Source: DASQPR01 sp963831705
GTDB lineage: Bacteria; Actinomycetota; Actinomycetes; Mycobacteriales; Micromonosporaceae
Assembly (NCBI GenBank): GCA_963831705.1
Contig: CAWHRE010000001.1
Span: forward strand, 97,293 to 161,292
Direction of reading: 5' to 3'
DNA length: 64,000 nt
Part shown: positions 1 to 9,328 of the stretch, piece after piece
Numbering within the stretch: position 1 is the first letter of the stretch
Layout of the letters: each line of letters starts with the position of its first letter
Notes under the pieces: model-generated
Seen by the model: only the letters and a program-made list of their open reading frames with translations
The model's database searches: none
Told to the model about the DNA's origin: nothing
Position numbers and translations under genes: made by a program

Positions 1-857
1 CCGGCGCGATCCCGCCGCAGGCCACCGCGAGCCTGTACGCGCAGTTCGGCATCAAGCAGAACGAGGGCCTCTGGGGCCAATATCTGCACTACTGGAACAC
101 GCTCCTGCACGGCAACCTCGGCCTGTCGATCTCGCAGTACCCGGCGCCGGTCACGACCGTCATCAAGAGCGCGATCTTCTGGACCATCCTGCTGGTCGGT
201 GCGGCCACCGTGGTCAGCTTCATCCTCGGTACCGTGATCGGTGCGATCGCGGCCTGGCGCCGTGGCACGTGGATTGACGGTGTCCTGCCGGTCAGCACGT
301 TCTTCCAGGCGATGCCGTACTTCTTCCTGGCCACGCTGCTTCTGCTGTTCTTCTCCACCGACCTGGGCTGGTTCCCTGATCACGGCGGGTACGAGTTCGA
401 GAACACGACGATCGGCTTCAACGGACCGTTCCTCGCCGACGCGTTCAAACATGCGATCCTGCCGGCCGTCACCATCATCGGCGCCTCGCTCGCGGGCTGG
501 ATCGTCGGTATGCGCAACATGATGGTCACCGTGCGAGACGAGGACTACGTGCTGCTCGCCGAGGCCGAGATGCTTCCGCAGCGCCGGGTCATCTGGTACG
601 CCGCCCGCAACGCGATCCTGCCGTCGGTATCGAGCTTCGCACTCGCGCTGAGCTTCGTCGTCACCGGTTCGCTGCTCACCGAGATCGTGTTCTCCTATCC
701 CGGCATCGGCGACGTGCTCTACCAGGCCGTCCTCGGTGAGGACTATCCGCTGATCCAGGGCATCTTCCTGATCATCACATTCGTCGTGCTCGGCGCGAAC
801 CTGCTCGCCGACATCGCGTACGTGTTCCTCGACCCTCGCGCCCGGCAGGAGGCCTAG
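1..857 (+). CDS. ABC importer permease, DppB/OppB family (5' partial)
   Basis: Inner-membrane permease of a peptide/oligosaccharide-type ABC importer. The frame is open from position 3 at the window edge, so the start lies upstream. The visible part has the periplasmic segment (QYLHYWNTLLHGNLGLSIS), typical of this family, then about five hydrophobic segments. The EAA-type cytoplasmic loop for ATPase docking is seen around 560-620 (EAEMLPQRRVIWYAARNAIL), and the C-terminus (DPRAR) is the usual DppB ending. It stops 2 nt before the second permease gene. The five-gene operon is followed by a GH1 beta-glucosidase, so the substrate is more likely a beta-glucoside than a peptide; this is inference. 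Confidence 0.93.
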   Translation, partial: GAIPPQATASLYAQFGIKQNEGLWGQYLHYWNTLLHGNLGLSISQYPAPVTTVIKSAIFWTILLVGAATVVSFILGTVIGAIAAWRRGTWIDGVLPVSTFFQAMPYFFLATLLLLFFSTDLGWFPDHGGYEFENTTIGFNGPFLADAFKHAILPAVTIIGASLAGWIVGMRNMMVTVRDEDYVLLAEAEMLPQRRVIWYAARNAILPSVSSFALALSFVVTGSLLTEIVFSYPGIGDVLYQAVLGEDYPLIQGIFLIITFVVLGANLLADIAYVFLDPRARQEA

Positions 858-859
858 TC

Positions 860-1870
860 ATGACCGCTACCGCCGTCGATTTGGCCGTCGCGCCAGTCGC
901 CCCCGTCAAACGGAAACGGATCGCGTTCCCGAAGTCTCCGAAGATCCGGGTCGGCCTGATCCTGCTCGCCATCTTCGTGATCCTGGCGATCATCGGTCCG
1001 TGGATCGCGCCGTACGACCCGGGCCAGATCGTGCTGTCCACCACGCAGGACCCGAGCGCCCATCACTGGCTCGGCCAGACCCAGCTCGGTCAGGACATCT
1101 GGTCACAGCTGCTGGCCGGTACGCGCCCGGTGATCCTGGTGTCTTTCCTGGCCGGGGCGATCGCGACGATCCTGTCCATCGTCATCGGCATCACCGCCGG
1201 TTACCTCGGTGGATGGGTCGACGAACTGCTGTCCATGCTCGCGAACGTATTCCTCGTGCTGCCGGCGTTGCCGCTGCTGATCGTCGTCGGCAGCTTCCTG
1301 CCGAAGGGCGAGAGCGCGAACAACCTACTGATCGGCGTCGTCATCGCGCTGACCGGGTGGGCTTGGGGCGCCCGCGTCCTGCGTGCGCAGTCGCTGTCGC
1401 TGCGCAACCGGGACTTCGTCGAGGCCGCGCGGATCTCCGGCGAAGGCACCTGGCGAATCATCATCTTCGAGATGGTGCCGAACCTGATCGCGATCCTCGC
1501 CGCATCGTTCCTGTTCACGGTGCTCTACGCGATCGGCACGTATGTCGCGCTCGGCTTCCTCGGGGTGCTCAACCCGGCAGTCAACCACAGTTGGGGGTCG
1601 ATTCTGTTCGACGCGACTCAGGGTCAGGCGGTCGCGTCGAACCAGTGGTGGTGGTACGTCCCACCCGGCCTCTGCATCGCGCTGCTCGGCACCAGCCTCG
1701 CACTCATCAACTTCGGGATCGACGAGTTCATCAACCCCCGCCTGCGCGCGGCCGGACTCACCCGTAAGGCCGCGAAGCGCGCGGGCGTCAGTCGCCGCCC
1801 GCAGCTCGGCTTCACGCCGGTGCGCAAGTCAAAACCAGCAGACGTTGACGGTACGGGGGTCGGTGCATGA
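860..1870 (+). CDS. ABC importer permease, DppC/OppC family
   Basis: Second membrane subunit of the importer, 336 residues. The N-terminus is cytoplasmic and basic, followed by a first membrane segment (about residues 35-53) and the OppC-type extracytoplasmic motif HHWLGQTQLGQDIWSQL. The EAA loop (DFVEAARISGEG) lies near residue 190. The ATG follows AGGAGG of the preceding gene's last codons, and the stop overlaps the next start (ATGA), which implies translational coupling. The tail after the last membrane segment is longer and more basic than usual. Confidence 0.93.
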   Translation: MTATAVDLAVAPVAPVKRKRIAFPKSPKIRVGLILLAIFVILAIIGPWIAPYDPGQIVLSTTQDPSAHHWLGQTQLGQDIWSQLLAGTRPVILVSFLAGAIATILSIVIGITAGYLGGWVDELLSMLANVFLVLPALPLLIVVGSFLPKGESANNLLIGVVIALTGWAWGARVLRAQSLSLRNRDFVEAARISGEGTWRIIIFEMVPNLIAILAASFLFTVLYAIGTYVALGFLGVLNPAVNHSWGSILFDATQGQAVASNQWWWYVPPGLCIALLGTSLALINFGIDEFINPRLRAAGLTRKAAKRAGVSRRPQLGFTPVRKSKPADVDGTGVGA

Positions 1871-2958
1871 ACACGTTCGAGATGAAAACGGCACCGGCCG
1901 AGAAGACCGGCATCGCGTTGGAGATCGTGGGACTGTCGGTCGACTACGGCATCGGCGACAACGCCGTACATGCGGTGGCCGACGTCGACCTCACGATCCG
2001 GCGCGGCGAGGTGATCGGCATCGCAGGCGAGAGCGGAAGTGGCAAGTCCACGCTCGCGTACGCGGTGACCCGCCTGCTCCGCGACCCGGGCATCATCGTC
2101 GGCGGCGACGCCACTTTCTACTCGTACCCCAGCGGTGGCGGAGCGCCGTCCGAGGTAGACCTGTTGTCGCCGGACAAGGGCGTGATGCGGGCGGTTCGCT
2201 GGTCCGAGATCGCGGTCGTGTTCCAGAGCGCGCTCAACGCGCTGAATCCGGTCATGAAGATCGGGACACTGATCGACGACGTGCTGCGGGCCCACGAACG
2301 CGAGATGTCTCGTGGCGAGCGCCGCAAGCGAGCCGAGGAACTTCTCAATCTCGTCGGCATCACCGCCGACCGGTTGCGCAGCTATCCACACGAGTTGTCC
2401 GGCGGTATGCGCCAGCGCGTGATGATCGCGCTCGCGATCGCGCTCAACCCGCAGCTGCTCATCATGGACGAGCCGACCACGGCACTGGATGTGGTGATCC
2501 AGCGCGAGATCCTGGAACAGCTGATGGATCTGCGGGAACAGTTCGGCTTCACGATCGTGTTCATCACGCACGACCTGTCGCTGCTGATCGAGATTGCGGA
2601 CACGATCGCGGTCATGTATGCCGGACAGCTCGTCGAGAAGGCGCCCGCGCGGGAGTTGTTCCGGGCGCCCCGGCACCCGTACACCCAGGGGTTGTTGAGC
2701 TCTTTCCCCAGCCTGCACGGACCGCGCGTGGCGATGACCGGTATCGCCGGGTCGCCACCCGATCTTCGGCACGTGCCGAGCGGATGCCCGTTCCATCCGC
2801 GGTGCGCGCACGCGATGCCGGAGTGCACGACCGATGTACCGCCCCGGCTGGTCGAGGGCAAGCGGGAAGTGCGGTGCTGGCTGCATGACGGTGCCCACGT
2901 CGTCCCGGTAGAGCTGTCCAAGAAGCCGGAACTCGTCTCGACCGAGGTGACCGTATGA
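1867..2958 (+). CDS. ABC importer ATP-binding protein, DppD/OppD family
   Basis: First of two cytoplasmic ATPases, 363 residues. Walker A is GESGSGKST near residue 57, the Q-loop is VVFQSALNALNPV, the signature is LSGGMRQRVMIA, Walker B is LLIMDEPTTALD and the switch His is in FITHDLSLL. The C-terminal oligopeptide-transporter extension is present with its Cys-rich part (CPFHPRCAHAMPEC). That extension places the protein in the Dpp/Opp group rather than the sugar (MalK) group. Start and stop both overlap the neighbouring genes by 4 nt. Confidence 0.95.
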   Translation: MNTFEMKTAPAEKTGIALEIVGLSVDYGIGDNAVHAVADVDLTIRRGEVIGIAGESGSGKSTLAYAVTRLLRDPGIIVGGDATFYSYPSGGGAPSEVDLLSPDKGVMRAVRWSEIAVVFQSALNALNPVMKIGTLIDDVLRAHEREMSRGERRKRAEELLNLVGITADRLRSYPHELSGGMRQRVMIALAIALNPQLLIMDEPTTALDVVIQREILEQLMDLREQFGFTIVFITHDLSLLIEIADTIAVMYAGQLVEKAPARELFRAPRHPYTQGLLSSFPSLHGPRVAMTGIAGSPPDLRHVPSGCPFHPRCAHAMPECTTDVPPRLVEGKREVRCWLHDGAHVVPVELSKKPELVSTEVTV

Positions 2959-3983
2959 CCGCGCCGACTCAAGCTACGCCGACGCAAACCGCGCCGGTTC
3001 CGACCGCGCCGATCCTCACCGCGAAGGACCTGACCAAGCAGTACCGGGTCCGGACCACGCGATTCGGGCGGCCGAGCATAGTGCACGCGGCCGAGGGCAT
3101 TTCGCTCGATCTGCACGCGGGCCGGGTGACCGCGGTGGTCGGCGAGAGCGGCTCCGGCAAGTCGACCGTCTCCCGGCTGCTCGCTCGGACCACCACGCCG
3201 ACCGGCGGCGACCTGCTGCTCGACGGCGTACCGGTGACCGGCAAGGTCGGCCGCGACTACCGGGCGCAGGTGCAGCTCGTGCTGCAGGACCCGTTCGCGT
3301 CACTGAACCCGGTGCACGACGTCCGCTACATTCTCGGACGCCCACTGAAGATCCACGGATACGCCGGCGCGGACATCGAGGAGTCGATCCTCGATCTGCT
3401 GCGCCGGGTCGCGCTCGAACCCGCCGAGCAGTTCATCGACAAGTATCCGCATGAGTTGTCCGGCGGTCAGCGTCAGCGCGTTGCGATCGCGCGGGCGCTG
3501 GCTGTCCGGCCGAAGGTTCTGCTCGCCGATGAACCCGTCTCGATGCTCGACGTGTCGATCCGGCTCGGTGTGCTGAACCTGCTGGCCGATCTGCGCGACC
3601 GGGACGGCCTCGCGATCCTCTACGTCACACATGACATCGCATCCGCACGCTATCTCGCGGACACGATCGTCGTCATGTACGCCGGCGAGATCGTCGAATC
3701 CGGACCAGCCCAGCAGGTCACCGACCAGCCGACCCACCCCTACACCCAATTGCTGCTGTCCGCCGCGCCTGACCCTCATGGCTCGACCCAGCGGCTGGGG
3801 GAGCGCGGTGCGCCGCCGTCGCTCGTCGCACCACCGAGCGGCTGCCGGTTCCACCCGCGCTGCCCGTTTGCCATGCCTGTCTGCTCGACCGAGGCGCCAC
3901 CGTCCTTCCCGGTGGCCGACGGTCATGCCAGCGCATGCTGGCTCCACTCGCCTGACTCATCCGCACCCAAGGAGGCTGCCTGA
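2955..3983 (+). CDS. ABC importer ATP-binding protein, DppF/OppF family
   Basis: Second ATPase of the importer, 342 residues. Walker A is GESGSGKSTVS, the Q-loop region is LVLQDPFASLNPV, the signature is LSGGQRQRVAIA, and the switch His lies in YVTHDIASA. Walker B reads VLLADEPVSMLD, a normal DppF form. The C-terminal Cys cluster (CRFHPRCPFAMPVC) matches its partner, as expected for a DppDF heterodimer. The gene ends with GGAGGCTGCCTGA, about 100 nt before the binding-protein gene. Confidence 0.95.
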   Translation: MTAPTQATPTQTAPVPTAPILTAKDLTKQYRVRTTRFGRPSIVHAAEGISLDLHAGRVTAVVGESGSGKSTVSRLLARTTTPTGGDLLLDGVPVTGKVGRDYRAQVQLVLQDPFASLNPVHDVRYILGRPLKIHGYAGADIEESILDLLRRVALEPAEQFIDKYPHELSGGQRQRVAIARALAVRPKVLLADEPVSMLDVSIRLGVLNLLADLRDRDGLAILYVTHDIASARYLADTIVVMYAGEIVESGPAQQVTDQPTHPYTQLLLSAAPDPHGSTQRLGERGAPPSLVAPPSGCRFHPRCPFAMPVCSTEAPPSFPVADGHASACWLHSPDSSAPKEAA

Positions 3984-3991
3984 GACAAGCA

Positions 3992-4019
3992 GAGCAGGCC
4001 GGCGGCAACCAGCCTGCTC
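3992..4019 (+). terminator. Intercistronic hairpin between ATPase and binding-protein genes
   Basis: GAGCAGGC (3992-3999) pairs perfectly with GCCTGCTC (4012-4019) over a 12-nt loop in the 106-nt gap. No T-run follows. It may act as a partial terminator or an RNA-stability element that separates expression of the binding protein from the transporter genes; the role is inferred. Confidence 0.4.
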
Positions 4020-4089
4020 CTCGCCGTACCGCATCCCTATCCCTCGGACCTGTCGGCGTAGGCCGACCATACCCTTTCGGGAGTCGACA

Positions 4090-5751
4090 ATGTTTCGCAA
4101 GACCTTCGCCGGACTTGCCGCGGTAGGCATGGTGACGCTTGGCGTCGCCGCCTGCTCAAGCTCGAAGTCCAGCACCCCGGGCGCAGCTGCGCCGAGCGGT
4201 CACACGCTGGTTGTGGAGAACAACCCGCAACCGACGTTCACCGACACGTTCAACCCGTTCGCGGCGACCAGCACCGGCAAGAGCCAGAACGCCGAGGCAC
4301 TGTTCTACGAGCCGCTGATGCAGTTCAACAACACGAAGGCCGGCACCACGTACCCGTGGCTGGCGCAGAGCTTCACCTGGAACTCCGACGGCACCGCGAT
4401 CACGTTCGCGCTGCGTGACGGCGTGAAGTGGAGCGATGGCCAGGCGTTCTCGGCCGACGATGTTGCCTACACGTTCAGCGAGATGCAGAACAACAAGGCG
4501 CTGAACTACAACGGCCTGCCGATCACCGGCGTGACCACCAGCGGCTCCAACGTGACGATCACGTTCTCGTCGCCGGAGTACACGAACATCTACGCGATCG
4601 CCGGTCAGACCTGGATCGTGCCGAAGCACATCTGGAGCCAGCAGGCCGACCCGTCCACGTTCACCGACCCGACGCCGATCGGCACCGGCCCGTACGTGAT
4701 GGACAAGTTCACCGCGCAGGGCTTCACGCTCAAGGCCAACCCGAACTACTGGGGCGGCGCGCCGAAGGTCACGAAGGTGAGCTTCCCGGCGTTCGCGTCG
4801 AACACGGTCGCGTTGAACGCGCTGCAGCAGGGCGAGATCGACTACGCCGGCAACGACATCGACAAGATCCAGGACAACTTCGTTGCCAAGGACCCGACGC
4901 ACAACCACTACTACTTCCCGGCGACCAACACGGTGGTGCTGATCCCGAACGTCACGAAGTGGCCGTTCAACCAGCAGGCCGTACGCCTCGCGGTCAGTGC
5001 CGGCATCAACCGCCAGCAGCTGTCCACCCAGGGTGAGACCGGGTACGAGCCGGTCGCGACGTCGTCCAGTGGCCTGCTGCTGCCGAACTTCACGTCGAAC
5101 GTGCCCGCATCCCTCGCGAACGACCTCCAGGCCGCTCCGGCTGCCGACAAGGTCACCTCGATCATGACCGGGGCCGGCTTCGCGAAGGACTCGGCCGGTT
5201 TCTGGGCCAAGGGTGGCCAGGAAGTGAAGTTCAACGTGGAGGACCCGACGTCCTACACCGACTACTTCGCCGACGCGCAGATCATCTCGCAGACGCTCAA
5301 GCCGCTCGGTTTCAACGTAACGGTCGACGGCGTCACGCCGGACCAGTGGAACAACGACCTCTCCGCCGGTACGTTCTCCTCCGCGATCCACTGGGGCGCG
5401 GGCGGACCGACGGCGTTCAGCCAGTACGACGGATGGCTGGACAACAACCTGGTCAGCGGCGCTACCGCGTCGGGCGACCAGGGTCGCTGGAACGACCCGG
5501 CAACGCAGGACGCACTGAAGGCGTTCGCGGCGGCGGCCACTCCTGACGCACAGCAGACGGCCATCAACACGCTCGCGAACATCATCTCCACGCAGGCACC
5601 GGTGATCCCGCTGCTCTACGGTGCGGGCTGGTTCGAATACACCACGAAGAACTTCACCGGCTGGCCGACCGCGGACAACTCCTACGTCGACCCGTCCCCG
5701 AACTCGGCCAACATCGAGTACGTAATCCTCCACCTGACCCCGGTCAGCTAG
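4090..5751 (+). CDS. ABC importer substrate-binding lipoprotein, family 5 (SBP_bac_5)
   Basis: Extracytoplasmic binding protein, 553 residues. The start was set at the ATG at 4090 because it opens a clean lipoprotein signal with lipobox GVAAC (Cys22) after the GGGAG at about -10; the frame is open much further upstream but overlaps the ATPase gene. The core has family-5 features: the opening motif (NNPQPTFTDTFNPF), LRDGVKWSDGQAFSADDV and GTGPYVMDKF. The family binds peptides, nickel, or cello- and other oligosaccharides. The beta-glucosidase gene immediately downstream favours an oligoglucoside ligand. It is followed by a short hairpin and a family A palindrome. Confidence 0.93.
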   Translation: MFRKTFAGLAAVGMVTLGVAACSSSKSSTPGAAAPSGHTLVVENNPQPTFTDTFNPFAATSTGKSQNAEALFYEPLMQFNNTKAGTTYPWLAQSFTWNSDGTAITFALRDGVKWSDGQAFSADDVAYTFSEMQNNKALNYNGLPITGVTTSGSNVTITFSSPEYTNIYAIAGQTWIVPKHIWSQQADPSTFTDPTPIGTGPYVMDKFTAQGFTLKANPNYWGGAPKVTKVSFPAFASNTVALNALQQGEIDYAGNDIDKIQDNFVAKDPTHNHYYFPATNTVVLIPNVTKWPFNQQAVRLAVSAGINRQQLSTQGETGYEPVATSSSGLLLPNFTSNVPASLANDLQAAPAADKVTSIMTGAGFAKDSAGFWAKGGQEVKFNVEDPTSYTDYFADAQIISQTLKPLGFNVTVDGVTPDQWNNDLSAGTFSSAIHWGAGGPTAFSQYDGWLDNNLVSGATASGDQGRWNDPATQDALKAFAAAATPDAQQTAINTLANIISTQAPVIPLLYGAGWFEYTTKNFTGWPTADNSYVDPSPNSANIEYVILHLTPVS

Positions 5752-5759
5752 TAGTTCTC

Positions 5760-5773
5760 GGGGTTTCAACCCC
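5760..5773. terminator. Small hairpin after binding-protein gene
   Basis: GGGGTT (5760-5765) pairs with AACCCC (5768-5773) over a 2-nt loop, 8 nt past the stop codon. It directly precedes repeat A1, so the two may act together as a terminator. Confidence 0.4.
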
Positions 5774-5775
5774 CT

Positions 5776-5838
5776 AGTTGATCCTGGAGTTAGTTAACGC
5801 ATCGACGGCATGTCGTTCTACTAACTCCAGGATCAACT
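5776..5838. repeat. Intergenic palindrome family A, copy 1
   Basis: Left arm AGTTGATCCTGGAGTTAGT (5776-5794) is perfectly complementary to 5820-5838, giving a 19-bp stem with a 25-nt loop. The loop holds a TCGACGGC core shared with the copies at 51514 and 57363. It lies between the binding-protein gene and the beta-glucosidase gene. A terminator or a dispersed palindromic element are both possible. Confidence 0.85.
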
Positions 5839-5915
5839 TCTCCCTCGACGTTTTGCGGCCGCGCGGTGAGACCCCGGCCGGGCGTCAGCCTGCCAACTTC
5901 CTGTGCGGAGGCACC

Positions 5916-7331
5916 ATGCACGCAACACAAGCAACGGATGCGCGAGCCGGTCGGCTCACGTTCCCGTCCAGCTTTATCTGGGGTACGGCGACCGCGGCCT
6001 ACCAGATCGAGGGCGCGGCCACCGAGGACGGCCGCGCTCCTTCGATCTGGGACACGTTCAGTCATACGCCGGGCCTGGTCGCCAACGGTGACACCGGCGA
6101 CGTCGCGGCGGACCACTACCACCGGTACGCGAGCGACATCGCTCTGATGTCCGGGCTCGGCGTCGGCGCCTACCGGTTCTCGGCGGCGTGGCCACGCATC
6201 GGCGTCACGTCGGTCAATCCGGCCGGCGTCGACTTCTACGACCGGCTCGTGGACCAGCTCCTCAAGGCCGGGATTACACCGATTCTCACGCTCTACCACT
6301 GGGACCTGCCGCAATCTCTGCAGGACGTCGGCGGCTGGACGAACCGTGACACCGCCTATCGATTCGCCGAGTACGCATCGGTCATGGGTACCGCCCTCGG
6401 CGACCGCGTTCCACTGTGGACGACGCTGAACGAACCGTGGTGCTCGGCATTCCTGGGGTACGGATCCGGTGCGCATGCGCCCGGTCACACCGACGGTGCC
6501 GAAGCCTTGACGGCCGTACATCATCTTCTGCTCGCACACGGCCTCGCCACCACGGCGCTACGCGATGTTCTGCCGTCCACCGGCCAGATCGGGATCACGG
6601 TGAACCCGGTCGTGGCCCGGCCGGCCAGCGTGTCGCCGGAGGATGCCGCGGCCACCCGCAAGGTCGACGGCTTGCAGAACCGCGTCTGGCTCGACCCGCT
6701 GTTCCGGGGCGAGTACCCGGAGGACGTCGTCGCGTTCACGTCGGGTGTCACCGACTGGTCGTACGTGCGGGACGGTGACCTGGAGATCATCTCCCAGCCG
6801 CTCGATCTGCTCGGCGTGAACTACTACAACCCGGTGCTCGTCGCGCACTTCGACGGTCTCGGCGAGCGGGCGCGTGCGGACGGCCATGGCAAGGGCGGCG
6901 GGAGCGCCTGGCCGGGCTGCGACGACGTGCAGTTCCTGGAACTACCCGGGGTACGCACGGAGATGGGTTGGCCGATCGACGCGAGCGGGCTGCACGAGCT
7001 GCTCGCCCGGCTGTCCAACGACTACGGTATGCCGATGATGGTGACGGAGAACGGCGCCGCGTTCGCCGACACGGTCACCGAAGACGGACTCGTCCACGAT
7101 CCGCAGCGGGTTGCGTACCTGCAGGAGCACCTCGCCGCCGTACACGCGGCGATCTCCGACGGTATCGACGTCCGCGGCTACATGGTGTGGTCGCTGCTGG
7201 ACAACTTCGAGTGGGCGTACGGGTACGAGAAGCGGTTCGGCATCACGTACGTCGACTTCGCGACGCAGCAGCGGATCGTGAAGGACAGCGGGCGCTTCTA
7301 CCAGCAAGCCGTACGCGACAACGGCTTCTGA
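5916..7331 (+). CDS. GH1 beta-glucosidase
   Basis: Retaining beta-glucosidase of glycoside hydrolase family 1, 471 residues, the usual size, with no signal peptide and therefore cytoplasmic. The N-terminal signature (FIWGTATAAYQIEGA) is present. The acid/base Glu is E173 in TTLNEPW and the nucleophile is E378 in MVTENGA. The ATG at 5916 follows GGAGGCACC, which decides the start. It probably cleaves beta-glucosides brought in by the upstream importer to glucose. Palindrome A1 separates it from the importer, so it may be transcribed independently. Confidence 0.95.
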   Translation: MHATQATDARAGRLTFPSSFIWGTATAAYQIEGAATEDGRAPSIWDTFSHTPGLVANGDTGDVAADHYHRYASDIALMSGLGVGAYRFSAAWPRIGVTSVNPAGVDFYDRLVDQLLKAGITPILTLYHWDLPQSLQDVGGWTNRDTAYRFAEYASVMGTALGDRVPLWTTLNEPWCSAFLGYGSGAHAPGHTDGAEALTAVHHLLLAHGLATTALRDVLPSTGQIGITVNPVVARPASVSPEDAAATRKVDGLQNRVWLDPLFRGEYPEDVVAFTSGVTDWSYVRDGDLEIISQPLDLLGVNYYNPVLVAHFDGLGERARADGHGKGGGSAWPGCDDVQFLELPGVRTEMGWPIDASGLHELLARLSNDYGMPMMVTENGAAFADTVTEDGLVHDPQRVAYLQEHLAAVHAAISDGIDVRGYMVWSLLDNFEWAYGYEKRFGITYVDFATQQRIVKDSGRFYQQAVRDNGF

Positions 7332-7472
7332 TCAGTCCTTCGGGGTGGTGCCGACGAGGGCTGTGCCGACCAGGTCGACGACCTTGTCGGCGCAGCCCCA
7401 GGCATCCGACGACGGTACGCGGCCTCGAAGAGGGGCCACGGCCAGGCACCGTGACCCCTCAGTCTCCGGGTT
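7332..7472 (-). pseudogene. Possible 3' gene remnant, unrecognised
   Basis: Between the beta-glucosidase stop and the GH18-like gene stop lies a minus-strand frame of about 45 codons with no start codon. It ends in a plausible protein C-terminus (DAWGCADKVVDLVGTALVG then TTPKD and TGA). It is in the same frame as the GH18-like gene, directly after that gene's TAG. It may be the tail of a deleted gene, or chance. I do not recognise the family. Confidence 0.2.
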
Positions 7473-9218
7473 CTACTGCGCTACGAGCGATACGTTGTCG
7501 GCGTAGCCGGTGCCGCTCTGCTGCTTGTACGCCTGAATCCGGATCGTCACGCTGCCGGACGAGTCGGTCGTGACCACGCCGCTGTACTGCGCATAGGCCG
7601 ATCCGACCGAACTGGCGCCGCTGAGATCAGTGGCTCCTTGATCGAGCGTGATCGTGATCGGGCTGCTGCCGCCGGCCAGTTCGGCACTGAACGTGTACGA
7701 GTGACTGGGCGTCAGACCGGTGATGGTCTGCTGGCAGTACGCGGTCACCGTGGCGGTCGGGGTCAGCGCGAGGCTGCTCGTTCCGGCGTACGGGTTCGTG
7801 GTCGATGCAGCCGTGCCGGACGTGCAGGTCCACGGCGACAGCGTGCTTTCGAAGCCGGGATTGTTGGCCGTACCGAGCACATTGGTGCCGCCACCGCCCG
7901 TACCGCCGCCGCCGGTGCCGCCGCCGCCACCCGGGTTGGTCGGCCCGGCGCCGCCGGTGTGCTGGTAGCTCGGCAGGTTCGCGGCCAGGTAACGCAGCAC
8001 CGCGGTCGGTGCCGATGCGGGCTGGACGTCGAAGCTGGTACCGGTCGCGTGGGTGTAGACGTTGTTGGGACGGCCGACGCCGGTCCAGACGCCGAAGTCC
8101 CAGATGTCGGTGCCGACGAACAGCGTGTCGGTGTTGGCGACGACAGCGTCGATCGCCTGGACCGCCGCCTTGGTGTAGTCGAGCATGCCGTTGGCGTCCG
8201 TGCTGTCGCCCGCTGCGGCCTTCGTGCATGGGGAGCCGAAGCAGTCCACGAACTCGTGGTCCGATGAGGCGGCGGGGATGCCGAACGCGTACGAGATGCC
8301 GAGCTGGTCGGCGTACCACGCGGTGGTGTTGACCGCCGACTTCACCAGCGCCGGGTAGTCGGCCGCGCCGGTGCCGGTGCCGTTCTGCACGCCGGGCCCG
8401 TTACTGCCGAGGTCGTAGAGCGATGCGATGAAGTAACCATCACCATGCAGGAGAGTCGCGATCTCGGGGCCGTCGGTGGCGAGAGCACCACCGAACGCGA
8501 ACACCGAGAAGTAGCGGCCGCTCGGGTGGGCGGTGTCCACGCAGCCATAAGTCGCGGATGCGAAGTCGGTGTTGATTTCCGAGTAGAACGCCTGTTGACC
8601 GGTGCTTTCGGCGTTGAACGGCTCGTAGTCGAACTGGATTCCGGAGACGTTATCGTCGGCGCACACCTCGTCGGCGATCTCGTCGGCGAACGCACCCGCC
8701 TTCGCCGTGGTCATCGCGTCGATGTTGCCGGTCCCGGGTGTGCCGTCGATGATCGGGGAGATCGAGATCGGGGTCGCACTGGCGTTCGCGAGCTGGGGGC
8801 CCTGATCGAGCGCCGCCCAATACGCTGCGGTGTCCCAGATCCCGTTGTCCTTGCCGCTGCCGTCGTAGTAGGTGCCGTCGTCGATGGCGCGGGGGTTGGC
8901 GCCGCCGGCGTAGGTCTCGATGTCGGTGCCGTAGTTGTAGATCTGCGTGATCTTGTTGGTGGCGCCGGCTGCCGCGTTGTATCCGAGGATGGACTGCGCC
9001 CAGACGCCGGTTCCGGCCGCGCCGTCATAGATCCACGCGCTGTTCGCGTGGGGGATGACGCTGGTCGAGGCTGCTGCGGCACCGGTGGCCTGGAAGTAGA
9101 CGAGGGCGCCGGATCCGAGGACCAGTGCCGCTGCGGCCACGCCGATCCGTCCACGCCGCGAAGCCGCACGTGAAGCCAGGCGCAACACAGCCGAACCTTT
9201 CCGATCGTTGGTGGACAT
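7473..9218 (-). CDS. Secreted GH18-like glycosidase with C-terminal carbohydrate-binding module
   Basis: About 581 residues from the ATG at 9218; a GTG 9 nt upstream is possible. The N-terminus is basic and then hydrophobic with an Ala-rich cleavage site near residue 48, so it is exported. The catalytic-like part carries the motif GIQFDYEP, where Glu about residue 199 would be the catalytic acid by analogy with the GH18 DxE motif. A Gly/Thr linker (GGGGTGGGGTGGGG) leads to a last domain of about 130 residues (NPGFESTLSPW onward) that looks like a CBM. It probably attacks chitin or a related glycan outside the cell. The family assignment is moderate: the full DxxDxDxE motif is not clear. Confidence 0.6.
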   Translation of the reverse strand: MSTNDRKGSAVLRLASRAASRRGRIGVAAAALVLGSGALVYFQATGAAAASTSVIPHANSAWIYDGAAGTGVWAQSILGYNAAAGATNKITQIYNYGTDIETYAGGANPRAIDDGTYYDGSGKDNGIWDTAAYWAALDQGPQLANASATPISISPIIDGTPGTGNIDAMTTAKAGAFADEIADEVCADDNVSGIQFDYEPFNAESTGQQAFYSEINTDFASATYGCVDTAHPSGRYFSVFAFGGALATDGPEIATLLHGDGYFIASLYDLGSNGPGVQNGTGTGAADYPALVKSAVNTTAWYADQLGISYAFGIPAASSDHEFVDCFGSPCTKAAAGDSTDANGMLDYTKAAVQAIDAVVANTDTLFVGTDIWDFGVWTGVGRPNNVYTHATGTSFDVQPASAPTAVLRYLAANLPSYQHTGGAGPTNPGGGGGTGGGGTGGGGTNVLGTANNPGFESTLSPWTCTSGTAASTTNPYAGTSSLALTPTATVTAYCQQTITGLTPSHSYTFSAELAGGSSPITITLDQGATDLSGASSVGSAYAQYSGVVTTDSSGSVTIRIQAYKQQSGTGYADNVSLVAQ

Positions 9219-9280
9219 CGTTCTCACTTTCGATCCCGACCCGAGTGCCTGGAAAACGGATCTGATTGATATTAAGCGAA

Positions 9281-9309
9281 AAGTTAGTCATACGATCATT
9301 AACTGTCAA
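9281..9309 (-). promoter_or_regulatory. Sigma-70-like promoter of the GH18-like gene
   Basis: On the minus strand TTGACA (9309-9304) is followed after exactly 17 nt by TAACTT (9286-9281). This is an unusually good consensus match for the window and predicts a transcript start near 9273. An AGCGAAA element at 9275-9281, overlapping the -10, resembles the half-sites next to the DeoR gene at 13010. Confidence 0.65.
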
Positions 9310-9328
9310 TGGCCAATCAATATTGAGA

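Noticed and set aside
4156..5769. A 537-codon open frame antisense to the binding-protein gene
   Set aside because: Long antisense frames are expected opposite GC-rich coding DNA. The translation is Arg/Val-rich with no motif and there is no ribosome site, while the plus-strand frame has a lipobox and family motifs.
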